A stretch of DNA of 20,326 nucleotides from Bacillota bacterium (GTDB lineage: Bacteria; Bacillota; Clostridia; Peptostreptococcales; Anaerovoracaceae), in NCBI GenBank assembly GCA_022793975.1, contig JAAWDW010000149.1, positions 1 through 20,326 on the forward strand, in the 5' to 3' direction. Shown here piece after piece: positions 1-7,192 of the stretch. The position numbers were made by a program, and so were the translations under genes. Under the pieces are notes generated by a model. The model saw only the letters and a program-made list of their open reading frames with translations, ran no database searches and had not been told where the DNA came from. Position 1 is the first letter of the stretch. Every line of letters begins with the position of its first letter.

Positions 1-1026
1 AGGAATATCTTCGAGTCCTTTCATCATCGTCTCATATGCATCCGGACCTCCCGATTTCTCAAGATCAAGAGCGTCGAAGAAAATGTTATCTCTATACCAG
101 CGTGTAAGTGTACCCGCAGCGTTTGTCCCTCCTTGTACGCTGTTGGTGTTCGGAATTAGAAAACCACCACTCCATATACGATTGTCATGCACAAGATGAT
201 CGGCAATACCGATAAAATACAGCGTCGAACCCATCTGTATCATCAAATCTCCAACTTCGAGAATTCCCGTAGAAATTGCCTCCGCACCCGAATCATCTGC
301 ACCGGTAATGACAGGCGTGCCTTCAAGAAGTCCGGTCTGTGCCGCAGCTTTTGCCGTTACCGTTCCTACAATATCCGTATTATCGTGAAGTTCCGCAAGC
401 TGCTCCGGACGGCAAAAATCTCTTACATACTTTTCGTTTATGGTACCTTTGTCCGGATCATAAAGCGGTGTAAATCCGCCGTATCCAAGAAACCTATCTA
501 TAACATACTTCCCCGTAAGTTTAGCAGTCATAAACGATGAGCCTGTAAGAAATTTATGTGCTTTTTCATATATTTCCGGCAGATTGTTTTTTATCCACAA
601 AATTTTAGGTGGTACATCGTTTGCGCACAGAGGTCTGCCGTTAAATTTAATTACCTCCTCTTCACCGTACTTTTCATACATATATTCTATCTCTTTTTCG
701 GCTCTTGCATCGATACCGTAAGGTATAGCTTTCATCATCGGCATACAGTTTTCATCAACCGGCACCAGACCTGCACCCATTGTGCTTACTCCCACGCATT
801 TGATGTCAGAATTTGAAATACCCGTTTTTTCAAGAAGTGCTTTTGATATTTTGCAAAAATCACCCCACCAAATTTCTTCTGCATCCATTTCAAAATGATT
901 AGGTTTCGGATTGTCCATCGTGTGCTTTTCCGCATGCATCGCCACTACTTCACACTTTTCGTCCATAATAAGACCTTTACTCTCGAATGTTCCAATATCA
1001 ACACCGAGAAAATATTTGTTCGCCAT
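1..1026 (-). CDS. FGGY-family carbohydrate kinase (N-terminal 342 codons, cut by window edge)
   Basis: ATP-dependent kinase of the FGGY (xylulokinase/glycerol kinase) family, expected to phosphorylate a sugar or sugar alcohol in the cytoplasm. Translating the minus strand from the ATG at 1024-1026 gives an uninterrupted frame to base 1. The N-terminus has the family phosphate-binding motif GVDIGTFESKG (residues about 8-18), and further on comes TGADDSGAEA, which matches the segment carrying the catalytic aspartate in FGGY kinases. An AAAGGA ribosome site precedes the start. Family members are about 500 residues, so roughly the last third lies outside the window. It is the third gene of a minus-strand operon, 51 nt after the BtpA-like gene. 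The substrate cannot be read from sequence; the neighbouring FrlC-like epimerase suggests a ketose or a ketose adduct. Confidence 0.93.
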   Translation of the reverse strand, partial: MANKYFLGVDIGTFESKGLIMDEKCEVVAMHAEKHTMDNPKPNHFEMDAEEIWWGDFCKISKALLEKTGISNSDIKCVGVSTMGAGLVPVDENCMPMMKAIPYGIDARAEKEIEYMYEKYGEEEVIKFNGRPLCANDVPPKILWIKNNLPEIYEKAHKFLTGSSFMTAKLTGKYVIDRFLGYGGFTPLYDPDKGTINEKYVRDFCRPEQLAELHDNTDIVGTVTAKAAAQTGLLEGTPVITGADDSGAEAISTGILEVGDLMIQMGSTLYFIGIADHLVHDNRIWSGGFLIPNTNSVQGGTNAAGTLTRWYRDNIFFDALDLEKSGGPDAYETMMKGLEDIP

Positions 1027-1077
1027 TTATTTAGTTCCTTTCCATTTCATTTTTATTCGCCTAAGGATGAATCCGCC

Positions 1078-1887
1078 TTATTCTACTCTCACACTATGCA
1101 CTTTATCCATAAACTCTTTAACACGTGCAGGGTCTACAGAATTTTCAAATTTGCCGTCATATTTAAAACTTGTTCCTACAAAAGCGCCGTCACAGTATGT
1201 GAGCTTTTCCGCAATATTCTCTGCTTTACAGCCTGTATTTGCATATACCGGTACGCTTGGAACTGCGTTTTTTATCGTTTCTATAAGCGAGCTATCCACA
1301 CCGCAACCTGCCTGCACTCCCGATACACACATAGCATCCGGATGACATTTAAACTGTACGGCTTTGGCGATAGTCGCAATATCTCTACCCGAAAGATCAC
1401 CGTCAGATTCTGCGTTTATCATATAAAACATAAGAAGTTCATCGAGCTCAAGCGCTTTTTTGCGCCTTGCCATTTCCGCCGCATTTCTGTTCCTGATACC
1501 GATTTCGCTGACGTACGCCCCTGTAAAAACACTTCTTACAAATTGTGCCTCTACTGCCGCCGCAAGTTCTATCGTTGCATCCGCATCGCTTATTACATGT
1601 ACGCCGAAAGGCGTTTTTATTTCGGATCTGAGCTGTCCGATTATGTAAGCCATTGCACTCGGTGTTACCATATCCACATGATCAAGATACGGCAGGCTGA
1701 ATTCGTTTGATATGAGGATTCCATCGACTCCGCCGTCCTGCAGTGCTTTAAGATCGGTTCTTGCCTCTTTAATAACATCATCCATTTTGCCGCCGCGCGG
1801 ATATTCCGGATCTCCCGGAAGTGCGCGCAGATGCAGAAGTGCTATGATAGGTTTATTTGTTCCGAAAACTTCTTTAATCGTTTTCAT
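1078..1887 (-). CDS. BtpA/SgcQ family TIM-barrel protein
   Basis: A 269-residue protein of the BtpA/SgcQ family (COG0434). The recognisable features are the N-terminal stretch KPIIALLHLRALPGDPEYP, the GGVDGILISNEFSLPY segment, and the C-terminal YANTGCKAENIAEKL and DGAFVGTSFK blocks typical of the phosphate-binding end of the barrel. The start at 1885-1887 is chosen because GGAGGG lies 8 nt upstream and homologues begin near here; an in-frame ATG at 1941 would add 18 basic residues without a good ribosome site. The family is named for a cyanobacterial photosystem I biogenesis factor, but in fermentative bacteria it sits in sugar operons such as E. coli sgc, and its reaction is not firmly established. 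Here it lies between an epimerase and a sugar kinase, which supports a catabolic role. Confidence 0.9.
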   Translation of the reverse strand: MKTIKEVFGTNKPIIALLHLRALPGDPEYPRGGKMDDVIKEARTDLKALQDGGVDGILISNEFSLPYLDHVDMVTPSAMAYIIGQLRSEIKTPFGVHVISDADATIELAAAVEAQFVRSVFTGAYVSEIGIRNRNAAEMARRKKALELDELLMFYMINAESDGDLSGRDIATIAKAVQFKCHPDAMCVSGVQAGCGVDSSLIETIKNAVPSVPVYANTGCKAENIAEKLTYCDGAFVGTSFKYDGKFENSVDPARVKEFMDKVHSVRVE

Positions 1888-1973
1888 TTTCTGTTTCCCT
1901 CCGTCTGTTCTTCTCTTGCTTTTATTTTTATGTCTTTTCACTCTTTATTTACGGCTGCTTTACTTTTATATAT

Positions 1974-2792
1974 TTATCCTTCGATTAAACGACGAATGCT
2001 TTTAATTTCCCTTGCCGCTGAGAGTTCGGGTTCGCTTGCGTATGATACAAGCTCAGAACTGAGCCAGCCGTCATAACCGTACTTCTTAAGTACTGCCATA
2101 AGTGCTTCCATAGGAATTACGCCGCTTCCGACAGGCATATGCGTAGGGCTTACGCCGTCACTGTCGATAAAGTGAATATAATCCATTTTATCGCCGAGTT
2201 TTTCAAAATAATCTCCAAAAACTTCTTTATGAACCATAGGAGTTACTGTATCAATCATTGTCTTTACGCGCGGACTTCCTATATCATTTAAAAGCTCCAC
2301 CAGATCATCAAGAAAAATAATAGTATTGCTTTCCATTAAAGTTACAGCTTCCATTATAAGATCAACGCCTGTTTTTTCCGCGTGTTCCGTAAGTGCATTC
2401 ATTACAGTAAGTACATTCTGATAATTCTGCTTGCGGTTTGTTTGGTATCCCGCATGACCGCATGCAAGCTGCACTCTTGGTGCTCCGATAGCTTTTGCAA
2501 CATCTATAGCTTTTTTAAGATAATCTATTGTCTCTTCTCTTTCTTTTTTATCTGTAGTTGAAATATTATAAGGATATCCCAGCACTTCCGGAGTGTACAT
2601 CGGTACTTCAAGTCCGTATTTTTCTTTGAGTTCAAGCACATGCGCACAGCGGGCCTCATCCATATCATACGGATATGCCTGCGGTCTGCCGCCCCATATC
2701 TCCACACCGTCATAACCAAAGTATCCTGCTACTTCAAATATTTTGTCAAGATGATAACGTCGGAACGATAATGATAATAAAGCAACTTTCAT
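1974..2792 (-). CDS. FrlC-like sugar (phosphate) isomerase/epimerase
   Basis: A 272-residue TIM-barrel enzyme of the xylose-isomerase-like (AP endonuclease 2) superfamily. It resembles E. coli fructoselysine 3-epimerase FrlC closely: YDGVEIWGGRPQAY (27-40), YTPEVLGYPYN (66-76) and HFIDSDGVSPTHMPVGSG (207-224) follow FrlC block by block. Likely metal ligands are E148, D181, H207 and E247, in the order known for this family. The ATG at 2790-2792 has AGGAGC a few bases upstream; a longer frame starting at 2891 has no such support. It is the first gene of the operon, followed after 86 nt by the BtpA-like gene. No FrlB deglycase or PfkB-type FrlD kinase is visible, so the substrate may be a different ketose or ketosamine. 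Family assignment is firm; the exact reaction is inference. Confidence 0.9.
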   Translation of the reverse strand: MKVALLSLSFRRYHLDKIFEVAGYFGYDGVEIWGGRPQAYPYDMDEARCAHVLELKEKYGLEVPMYTPEVLGYPYNISTTDKKEREETIDYLKKAIDVAKAIGAPRVQLACGHAGYQTNRKQNYQNVLTVMNALTEHAEKTGVDLIMEAVTLMESNTIIFLDDLVELLNDIGSPRVKTMIDTVTPMVHKEVFGDYFEKLGDKMDYIHFIDSDGVSPTHMPVGSGVIPMEALMAVLKKYGYDGWLSSELVSYASEPELSAAREIKSIRRLIEG

Positions 2793-2818
2793 ATAAGCTC
2801 CTTCCTTTCTCAATAAAC

Positions 2819-2843
2819 AGATTATAATATCAGCATATAATCT
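2819..2843. repeat. Inverted repeat upstream of the sugar operon (possible operator or leader hairpin)
   Basis: AGATTATA (2819-2826) and TATAATCT (2836-2843) are perfect 8-bp arms around a 9-nt spacer. The dyad sits about 26 nt upstream of the FrlC-like start, between that start and the candidate promoter. It could be the binding site of an unseen sugar-responsive regulator, or an mRNA hairpin. It is AT-rich, so chance occurrence is possible. Confidence 0.35.
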
Positions 2844-2902
2844 CTGCATACACTGTTCGGCGCACCGTGATTTATAAACTTCACATAACAAACGCCAGCA
2901 AT

Positions 2903-2937
2903 TATCATAAGTGTATCACAATTCTGACAATTCCGCA
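2903..2937 (-). promoter_or_regulatory. Candidate sigma-A promoter of the sugar operon
   Basis: Two overlapping readings exist on the minus strand: TTGCGG (2932-2937), 17 nt, TACACT (2909-2914); or TTGTCA (2924-2929), 15 nt, TATGAT (2903-2908). Neither is perfect, but both would start transcription about 100 nt upstream of the FrlC-like gene. No terminator is visible between the preceding small gene (ends 2956) and this operon, so readthrough is also possible. Confidence 0.35.
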
Positions 2938-2955
2938 ACTAAAGTGCCTTTTACA

Positions 2956-3234
2956 CTAAAAATACATTCCGTTTAAAAGCTCAAGCCATTCAGCATTTAT
3001 TTCTTCTTCGTCTGTTTCCTCATCTTCATCCTCTGCAAAAACTTCTTTCTTCACAGGCATTTCATTGCTTGTATCTTTTCTACTCTGTTCTGCTTTTGTT
3101 TTGCCGGTTTCAATATTTTCACTTTCTGCAGATTCTCTGCTGCTCATACTGTTTTCTTTTCTGAATTCCGCCAACAATTCTCCGAATGTTTTCTGCAGCT
3201 TTTGAGCCTCTTGTATGTTTTTTTCTTTTTCCAT
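2956..3234 (-). CDS. Small acidic hypothetical protein (92 aa)
   Basis: Not recognised. The ATG at 3232-3234 has a good GAGGTGG ribosome site. The N-terminal third (MEKEKNIQEAQKLQKTFGEL onward) looks like an amphipathic helix. A Ser/Glu/Lys-rich, probably disordered middle follows, then a strongly acidic run (EDEDEETDEEE) and a short hydrophobic tail, EWLELLNGMYF. There is no signal peptide or membrane segment, so it is predicted cytosolic. The acidic stretch followed by a compact hydrophobic motif is the kind of layout seen in small binding or adaptor proteins, but that is inference. It has its own candidate extended -10 promoter and follows the terminator of the 89-residue gene. Confidence 0.7.
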   Translation of the reverse strand: MEKEKNIQEAQKLQKTFGELLAEFRKENSMSSRESAESENIETGKTKAEQSRKDTSNEMPVKKEVFAEDEDEETDEEEINAEWLELLNGMYF

Positions 3235-3265
3235 TTTCCACCTCGCAGGTTTGTTTTCTGTTTAT

Positions 3266-3274
3266 ATCTTACCA
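3266..3274 (-). promoter_or_regulatory. Candidate extended -10 promoter for the acidic small protein
   Basis: The minus strand reads TGGTAAGAT, an extended -10 (TGnTAnnAT form), about 32 nt upstream of the ATG at 3234. The region that should hold the -35 (TGTTCC) is poor. The site lies between the upstream terminator and the gene, which is where a promoter would be expected. Confidence 0.35.
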
Positions 3275-3318
3275 TAATTTTGGATTTGGAACAGTAAATA
3301 ATACAAAACGCTAATACT

Positions 3319-3349
3319 AAAACAAAAGACCCTGCAAATGCGGGGTCTT
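3319..3349 (-). terminator. Rho-independent terminator after the 89-aa gene
   Basis: Arms 3326-3335 (AAGACCCTGC) and 3340-3349 (GCGGGGTCTT) form a 10-bp stem with one G-U wobble around a 4-nt AAAT/ATTT loop. On the minus strand the stem is followed by TTTTGTTTT. The hairpin begins 23 nt beyond the stop of the gene at 3373-3642. Confidence 0.8.
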
Positions 3350-3372
3350 CCTGCCTTAATTTTATACATTTA

Positions 3373-3642
3373 TTAAAAACGACGTCTTCCAATGAGTTCA
3401 TATATAAGAAGTACATCGAGAAAGTCTCTGAACAGTCCGCCATTACGAGTTGCTTTTACATCTATACTTTCTGTTTCGTACTTTCTCAATTCCGGATATG
3501 CTTCTATTACTTGCTTATAGACTTTTTCCGACATAGCGGAAATCGCTTTTTTATTTGGCATTGCACTGCCAAAACTGTGCATTTCATCACACGCTGATAA
3601 AATATAAGGCTCTACTTTGTAATAAATTTCAGGATAAAGCAT
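3373..3642 (-). CDS. Hypothetical protein (89 aa)
   Basis: Not recognised. The ATG at 3640-3642 has a strong GGAGGAA ribosome site, and the frame ends shortly before a clear terminator, so it is very likely a real gene. The product is soluble and mainly helical in appearance: residues 1-20 (YPEIYYKVEPYILSACDEM) resemble small conserved Clostridia proteins, and the C-terminus is FRDFLDVLLIYELIGRRRF, with a basic end. There is no signal peptide or membrane helix. It follows blaI/blaR with a hairpin between, so it is probably a separate transcript or receives only readthrough. Confidence 0.75.
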   Translation of the reverse strand: MLYPEIYYKVEPYILSACDEMHSFGSAMPNKKAISAMSEKVYKQVIEAYPELRKYETESIDVKATRNGGLFRDFLDVLLIYELIGRRRF

Positions 3643-3685
3643 TGTTTATTCCTCCGATTTTCTGTATTATCCGTTTACATATATA

Positions 3686-3718
3686 ATATGCGGCTCTCTT
3701 ATTAAAGGAGCCGCATAT
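3686..3718 (-). terminator. Hairpin after the blaR-like gene, probable weak terminator
   Basis: Arms ATATGCGGCTC (3686-3696) and GAGCCGCATAT (3708-3718) make an 11-bp perfect stem with an 11-nt loop, 25 nt past the blaR-like stop. On the minus strand the tail is TATTATATATG, U-rich but not a clean run, so termination may be partial and the next gene could receive readthrough. Confidence 0.55.
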
Positions 3719-3742
3719 GTGGTATTTATTAAATTTTAACTT

Positions 3743-6394
3743 TTACATATGACGGTCACTGCGATCAAAAGTGATTGTTTCAGTCTGAAGTTCATTATTT
3801 TCTGTATAATGCAGGTTTACCGTCAAGATGCCGAGATTGCCGATATTGTCAAATAATCTACCCATATTTGTATACACCCAATCTACCACAAAGGCATTTA
3901 AATTTGAGCTCAGTATCTGTTTATGCCTGGTGCTTACCGGTGTAAGTCCTATTTCATCGGTGGTATCAAGCGGTGAATCTTTCGTAAAATCATAATTTAT
4001 GGTAAGAGCGAAAGGTTCTTCACTTGTTTGAAGAACAAGCGCTTTGTCACTGAATACACCTTCACTTGTATCTATATATTCATGCAGAGGAAGTGAATTG
4101 ACAATTTTTCCGACTGCTACAGCATTTCCAATATAATCCGTTCCGTAATACGAAGGATATACGGGATTTATCGAAATATACCAGTTGTTGAGCATATCGA
4201 GTACGGCAGAATCTAAACCGTAGTAATCAGCATCTTCTTTATCTACAAACCCAACAAAACAAAATTCATTAAGCGGACTACCGAATTGGTCCACCGGTAC
4301 TTTTCCTTCCTCTTCTCTTATATAATCATTTACGGCAAACACTGCTATTTCTTCTGCAATCCTGTCGCCTTCAAAATATTTATCGTTATAAGGTGTAATT
4401 TCATAGGAAATTTTATATGCTTTTGCTCTTGGATAAATCACATTCCAGAGAGCATCATCATAATACGCTCCGAGAGATATATTCGCTACTTTCGGTCTTT
4501 CGCCTTTTACCACAATTTCATCAATACTTCTTATTCTACATTCTTTTATTTTCATTTCCACAGGCAGGTCTTTTTTAATGTATTCGTCAAAATACCCGTT
4601 AAGAGTCTTCTTCGCATATTTTTCATATTCCTGATCCGTAAGCTCATAATTTCCAACTTTAAACTCATCAATATTGCTGAGTCCTGCTGTCTGCATATAA
4701 AAATATTCGGAACTGCGCACTGTAGAAAGGCATTCAGCAAGTGAAGAAAGTGAAATCTCTCCTTTTTCATTATTTATTTCATTCCCGTCATCTCCCGATA
4801 CTGCATCGGCGATCATAACAAAAAACTGATAATATGCTGCCGCAATATTATATTTTTTTCCGTCTTTTACTGCTGTAAAGGCATTATATCTCATAGTACT
4901 GCTTTCATTTTGAAATGCGGACGTATCGAGCTTATGTTCTTCAAGTTCGGAAAACCCCCTGTTTTCCAAATGTCTTATAATGGCCTTCTTTGCAGTTTGA
5001 GGGTCCATATCGGGAAATGTTGCCGTAATTCCCGCATCGAAAATTTCTTCATCAGTATACACATTATCCGACGCATTATATATTTCCGCGAAAAGATTGC
5101 CGTTCTTGTCAAAAAACTGCTTTGAGCCTTGCGGAAGCCCGCTATCAAATCCATTATCTGTGAAACTTTCATCATCTGCGGCTACAATTTTCCTCATATC
5201 GGAAAGCCACGTCGCAGGTACATTTATCTGATCTCCGTTTCCGACAGACACGCTTTCTACTGCGGATGCATTTTCCAGTGCGCCAGTCGTGCAGGCCGCA
5301 AGTAACAAAAGTGCAAGAATTACAGAAAGAACATTAAATAAAGCCCGTGGTTTTTTAAACCCGGCGATGCGCTTAACGCGTACAGTCACTTCTTTTTGTC
5401 CTCCAATAAAAGATGTCGTTACCGGAACAAAGCCCAGCTGTCCCGCAGCGGATTTTACAAGCACACGCGCATATTCACGACGGCTGCCGGAAGCGGATAC
5501 AGATCCCTCCGCAAGCGCATTTGCTGCTATTATCGCTCTGGCATCACAATAAATCTCAATATCTCTTCTAAAAGTATGAAATGCAAGCCAAATTACAGGA
5601 TTAAACCAGAAAACTACAGCATACACGGATGCTGCCAAATTCCAAACAACATCCATATGCCTATAATGACAAAGTTCATGCATAAGCACATATTTCATTT
5701 CGCTTTCTTCAAAATCTTCTTTTATATATATGGCAGGGTTTATAATACCGGTAAGCATTGTGGCTTCCTCACCCGTATAAACACGTATATCTTTTTTTAT
5801 TGCGAGAGTTTCTTTGCATTCCTCAAATAATTTCAATATATTTTCATTTCTGCATTCCGAGCACTCCCGTAAGCTTTTTCTGCAGCGTACATATCGTACT
5901 ATTTGTACAAATACTGTAACTGTCATTCCGAGCGCCCATACCGCAACTATGACATTCCCTGCCACACTGTTCACAGATGTTTGTTTTCCCTGTGGCATTT
6001 CCACAAAAATATTACTGTCGCCTTTTTTAACAGTCTCTGAAAATTCCGGATCTGCCGCCATATTTACAGAATTGCCGCCATTCTGTATAAATGTGTCATC
6101 TTTATTTATACCGGATTTTTTATCTTGCTTTTCAGGCCTTTTGTTTTCATATCTATATTCAGCAGGCACAGTATTTTTCTCATGTACAGCCTCCGGTATA
6201 TAATTTCTAATTGAAAATATACTGTCAGGTAGATTTTCCGAAAAAGGAAAAACAAATATCTGCACTGCAAGTACTGTCCATATAAGAAGCTGCCAGCGCG
6301 GTGGTGTTTTATTTCTAAATAAATATTTTACAAAAAGGATAACGGAAGTTGTTGCCGTCACTATAAATGTAAGATTAAATAATAATCCTGTCAT
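3743..6394 (-). CDS. BlaR1/MecR1-family M56 membrane metalloprotease with large external sensor region
   Basis: An 883-residue membrane-bound zinc protease and sensor, partner of the BlaI-type repressor encoded just upstream. Predicted membrane helices lie at about 4-24, 36-52, 144-166, 254-272 and 351-367. The zinc motif HELCH (239-243) and the third-ligand region RDIEIYCD (277-284) are intact. After the last helix comes about 515 residues of external sequence; residues about 755-875 (KIVNSLPLHEY, LQTSEEPFALTINYDF) resemble the DUF4825 domain attached to many Clostridia M56 proteins. No penicillin-binding (transpeptidase-like) domain was recognised, unlike classical BlaR1, so the ligand is probably not sensed by beta-lactam acylation. 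The start at 6392-6394 has GGGGGT upstream and lies 17 nt from the blaI stop. By analogy, signal binding activates the protease, which inactivates the repressor. Confidence 0.88.
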   Translation of the reverse strand: MTGLLFNLTFIVTATTSVILFVKYLFRNKTPPRWQLLIWTVLAVQIFVFPFSENLPDSIFSIRNYIPEAVHEKNTVPAEYRYENKRPEKQDKKSGINKDDTFIQNGGNSVNMAADPEFSETVKKGDSNIFVEMPQGKQTSVNSVAGNVIVAVWALGMTVTVFVQIVRYVRCRKSLRECSECRNENILKLFEECKETLAIKKDIRVYTGEEATMLTGIINPAIYIKEDFEESEMKYVLMHELCHYRHMDVVWNLAASVYAVVFWFNPVIWLAFHTFRRDIEIYCDARAIIAANALAEGSVSASGSRREYARVLVKSAAGQLGFVPVTTSFIGGQKEVTVRVKRIAGFKKPRALFNVLSVILALLLLAACTTGALENASAVESVSVGNGDQINVPATWLSDMRKIVAADDESFTDNGFDSGLPQGSKQFFDKNGNLFAEIYNASDNVYTDEEIFDAGITATFPDMDPQTAKKAIIRHLENRGFSELEEHKLDTSAFQNESSTMRYNAFTAVKDGKKYNIAAAYYQFFVMIADAVSGDDGNEINNEKGEISLSSLAECLSTVRSSEYFYMQTAGLSNIDEFKVGNYELTDQEYEKYAKKTLNGYFDEYIKKDLPVEMKIKECRIRSIDEIVVKGERPKVANISLGAYYDDALWNVIYPRAKAYKISYEITPYNDKYFEGDRIAEEIAVFAVNDYIREEEGKVPVDQFGSPLNEFCFVGFVDKEDADYYGLDSAVLDMLNNWYISINPVYPSYYGTDYIGNAVAVGKIVNSLPLHEYIDTSEGVFSDKALVLQTSEEPFALTINYDFTKDSPLDTTDEIGLTPVSTRHKQILSSNLNAFVVDWVYTNMGRLFDNIGNLGILTVNLHYTENNELQTETITFDRSDRHM

Positions 6395-6411
6395 AATTTC
6401 ATACCCCCGTA

Positions 6412-6783
6412 TTAATTGTCGATTTTCTCTATTAATGACATAAGTGTCTTTGTTTCTTCTACTGTAAGATTACTGTCTTTCGTAAGCGATACCATAAGCA
6501 TTGATTTTCTGCCGTCAAATACCTTGTCAAGAAAATTTTTTACTTCACTGTTTTTACACTCATTCTCGGAAAGCAGCGGATAATACTTAAAATTAGTCCC
6601 GCTTTTATCCGCTGCTGCCGCTTCTTTGTCAACAAGCCTTGTTACAAGTGTTCTTACTGTTGTATAGCTCCAGCCCTCTGAAACGCCGGCTTTTTCATAT
6701 ATCTGCCTGAGTGTTATGTACGGGGTTTCCCACAGCACCTTCATAATTTTCCATTCCGAATTACTTATGTTCTTATTTTTCAT
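6412..6783 (-). CDS. blaI: BlaI/MecI/CopY-family transcriptional repressor
   Basis: A 123-residue winged-helix repressor. ISNSEWKIMKVLWETPYITL and the recognition region GWSYTTVRTLVTRLVDKEA are characteristic of BlaI/MecI, and the C-terminal half (SLTKDSNLTVEETKTLMSL) matches the dimerisation helices. Length equals the family norm of about 120-130. The ATG at 6781-6783 is preceded by GGGGAT. It is the first gene of a two-gene operon with the M56 protease and is very likely autoregulated: two TACA..TGTA operator dyads overlap its promoter. No beta-lactamase gene is adjacent, so targets beyond its own operon are unknown. The family symbol is used because the fold and context match; the inducing signal may differ from beta-lactams. 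Confidence 0.92.
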   Translation of the reverse strand: MKNKNISNSEWKIMKVLWETPYITLRQIYEKAGVSEGWSYTTVRTLVTRLVDKEAAAADKSGTNFKYYPLLSENECKNSEVKNFLDKVFDGRKSMLMVSLTKDSNLTVEETKTLMSLIEKIDN

Positions 6784-6809
6784 AGTTTATATAATCCCCT
6801 CTTCTTGAT

Positions 6810-6847
6810 TACAATTGTAGTCTGTTAGTTTTAGTTTACATTTGTAA
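6810..6847 (-). promoter_or_regulatory. Two BlaI-type operator dyads
   Basis: GATTACAATTGTAGTC (6807-6822, core TACAATTGTA at 6810-6819) and TTACATTTGTAA (6836-6847) both carry the TACA-n2-TGTA arrangement known for BlaI/MecI operators, with centres 27 bp apart. The upstream one overlaps the -10 and the spacer of the blaI promoter; the other covers the transcription start region. Occupancy would block blaI-blaR expression until the protease inactivates the repressor. Confidence 0.8.
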
Positions 6848-6861
6848 TCCAAATATGTCAA
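6833..6861 (-). promoter_or_regulatory. Sigma-A promoter of blaI-blaR operon
   Basis: On the minus strand a perfect TTGACA (6856-6861), a 17-nt spacer and TAAACT (6833-6838, 4/6 match). The expected start is near 6826, leaving a leader of about 43 nt. The spacer and -10 overlap the upstream operator dyad. Confidence 0.75.
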
Positions 6862-7012
6862 GTATTTTTTAAATATTATTGTTTTAAAAGCAAAGCAGTT
6901 CACAAATACAGCAAAAAACGCCTATTTATAGACAAATTTATAACAGGATTGTTACATATATGTTACAGACAACAAAATTGCAAAAAAGTTTTGTGTTTTT
7001 TGAACAAAATTA

Positions 7013-7041
7013 TTGACAAGAGCTTTAACAATGTGTATATT
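7013..7041 (+). promoter_or_regulatory. Consensus promoter driving an unidentified structured RNA
   Basis: TTGACA (7013-7018), exactly 17 nt, TATATT (7036-7041). The predicted start is about 7048. It lies about 220 nt upstream of the lipoprotein ATG and divergent from blaI, with the hairpin cluster at 7080-7153 immediately downstream. Confidence 0.7.
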
Positions 7042-7047
7042 AATATC

Positions 7048-7167
7048 TGTAAAACTCCTTTTATAAAACATATTACATGGCCGGTCGCCATTCCGGCAAC
7101 CAGGGTAAAACAACTAAACTATTTACCAAAGCCTCCGGATAACTTTTCGGAGGTTCTTTACTTTTTT
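7048..7167 (+). ncRNA. Candidate structured RNA (leader/riboswitch-like or small RNA) with terminator-like end
   Basis: Three hairpins follow one another: A, GCCGG/CCGGC (7080-7084 and 7093-7097, 8-nt loop); B, GGTAAA/TTTACC (7104-7109 and 7122-7127, 12-nt loop); C, CCTCCGGA pairing with TTCGGAGG (7132-7139 and 7146-7153, one G-U). C is followed by the U-rich tract TTCTTTACTTTTTT (7154-7167), so it resembles an intrinsic terminator. With the promoter at 7013-7041 this makes a transcript of about 120 nt. No known riboswitch core was recognised; the cobalamin, c-di-GMP-I, SAM-I and preQ1 signatures were looked for and are incomplete or missing. It contains no convincing ORF: a 90-codon frame across 6949-7221 has no ribosome site and no protein-like composition. 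Either a regulated leader of the lipoprotein gene or an independent RNA. Confidence 0.5.
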
Positions 7168-7192
7168 GCTAAATTGTCAGCCTGTGCACAGC

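Noticed and set aside
895..1710. 271-codon plus-strand open frame (and a 144-codon frame within it)
   Set aside because: It lies opposite the BtpA-like and kinase genes, has Cys/His/Tyr/Arg-rich composition unlike a folded protein and no ribosome site.
5814..6203. 129-codon and similar plus-strand frames opposite the blaR-like gene
   Set aside because: Antisense shadows with no ribosome sites and Phe/Cys/Ser-rich composition.
6952..6966. Palindrome ACATATATGT as a third BlaI operator
   Set aside because: The half-sites are 4 rather than 2 bases apart and no BlaI-type promoter overlaps; AT-rich palindromes of this size occur by chance.
7048..7167. Cobalamin, c-di-GMP-I (GEMM), SAM-I or preQ1 riboswitch
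   Set aside because: Short matches such as AAAGCCTCCGG (GEMM-like) and GGCAACC (SAM-I-like) occur, but the remaining conserved core of each class is absent or out of order. Left as unidentified.
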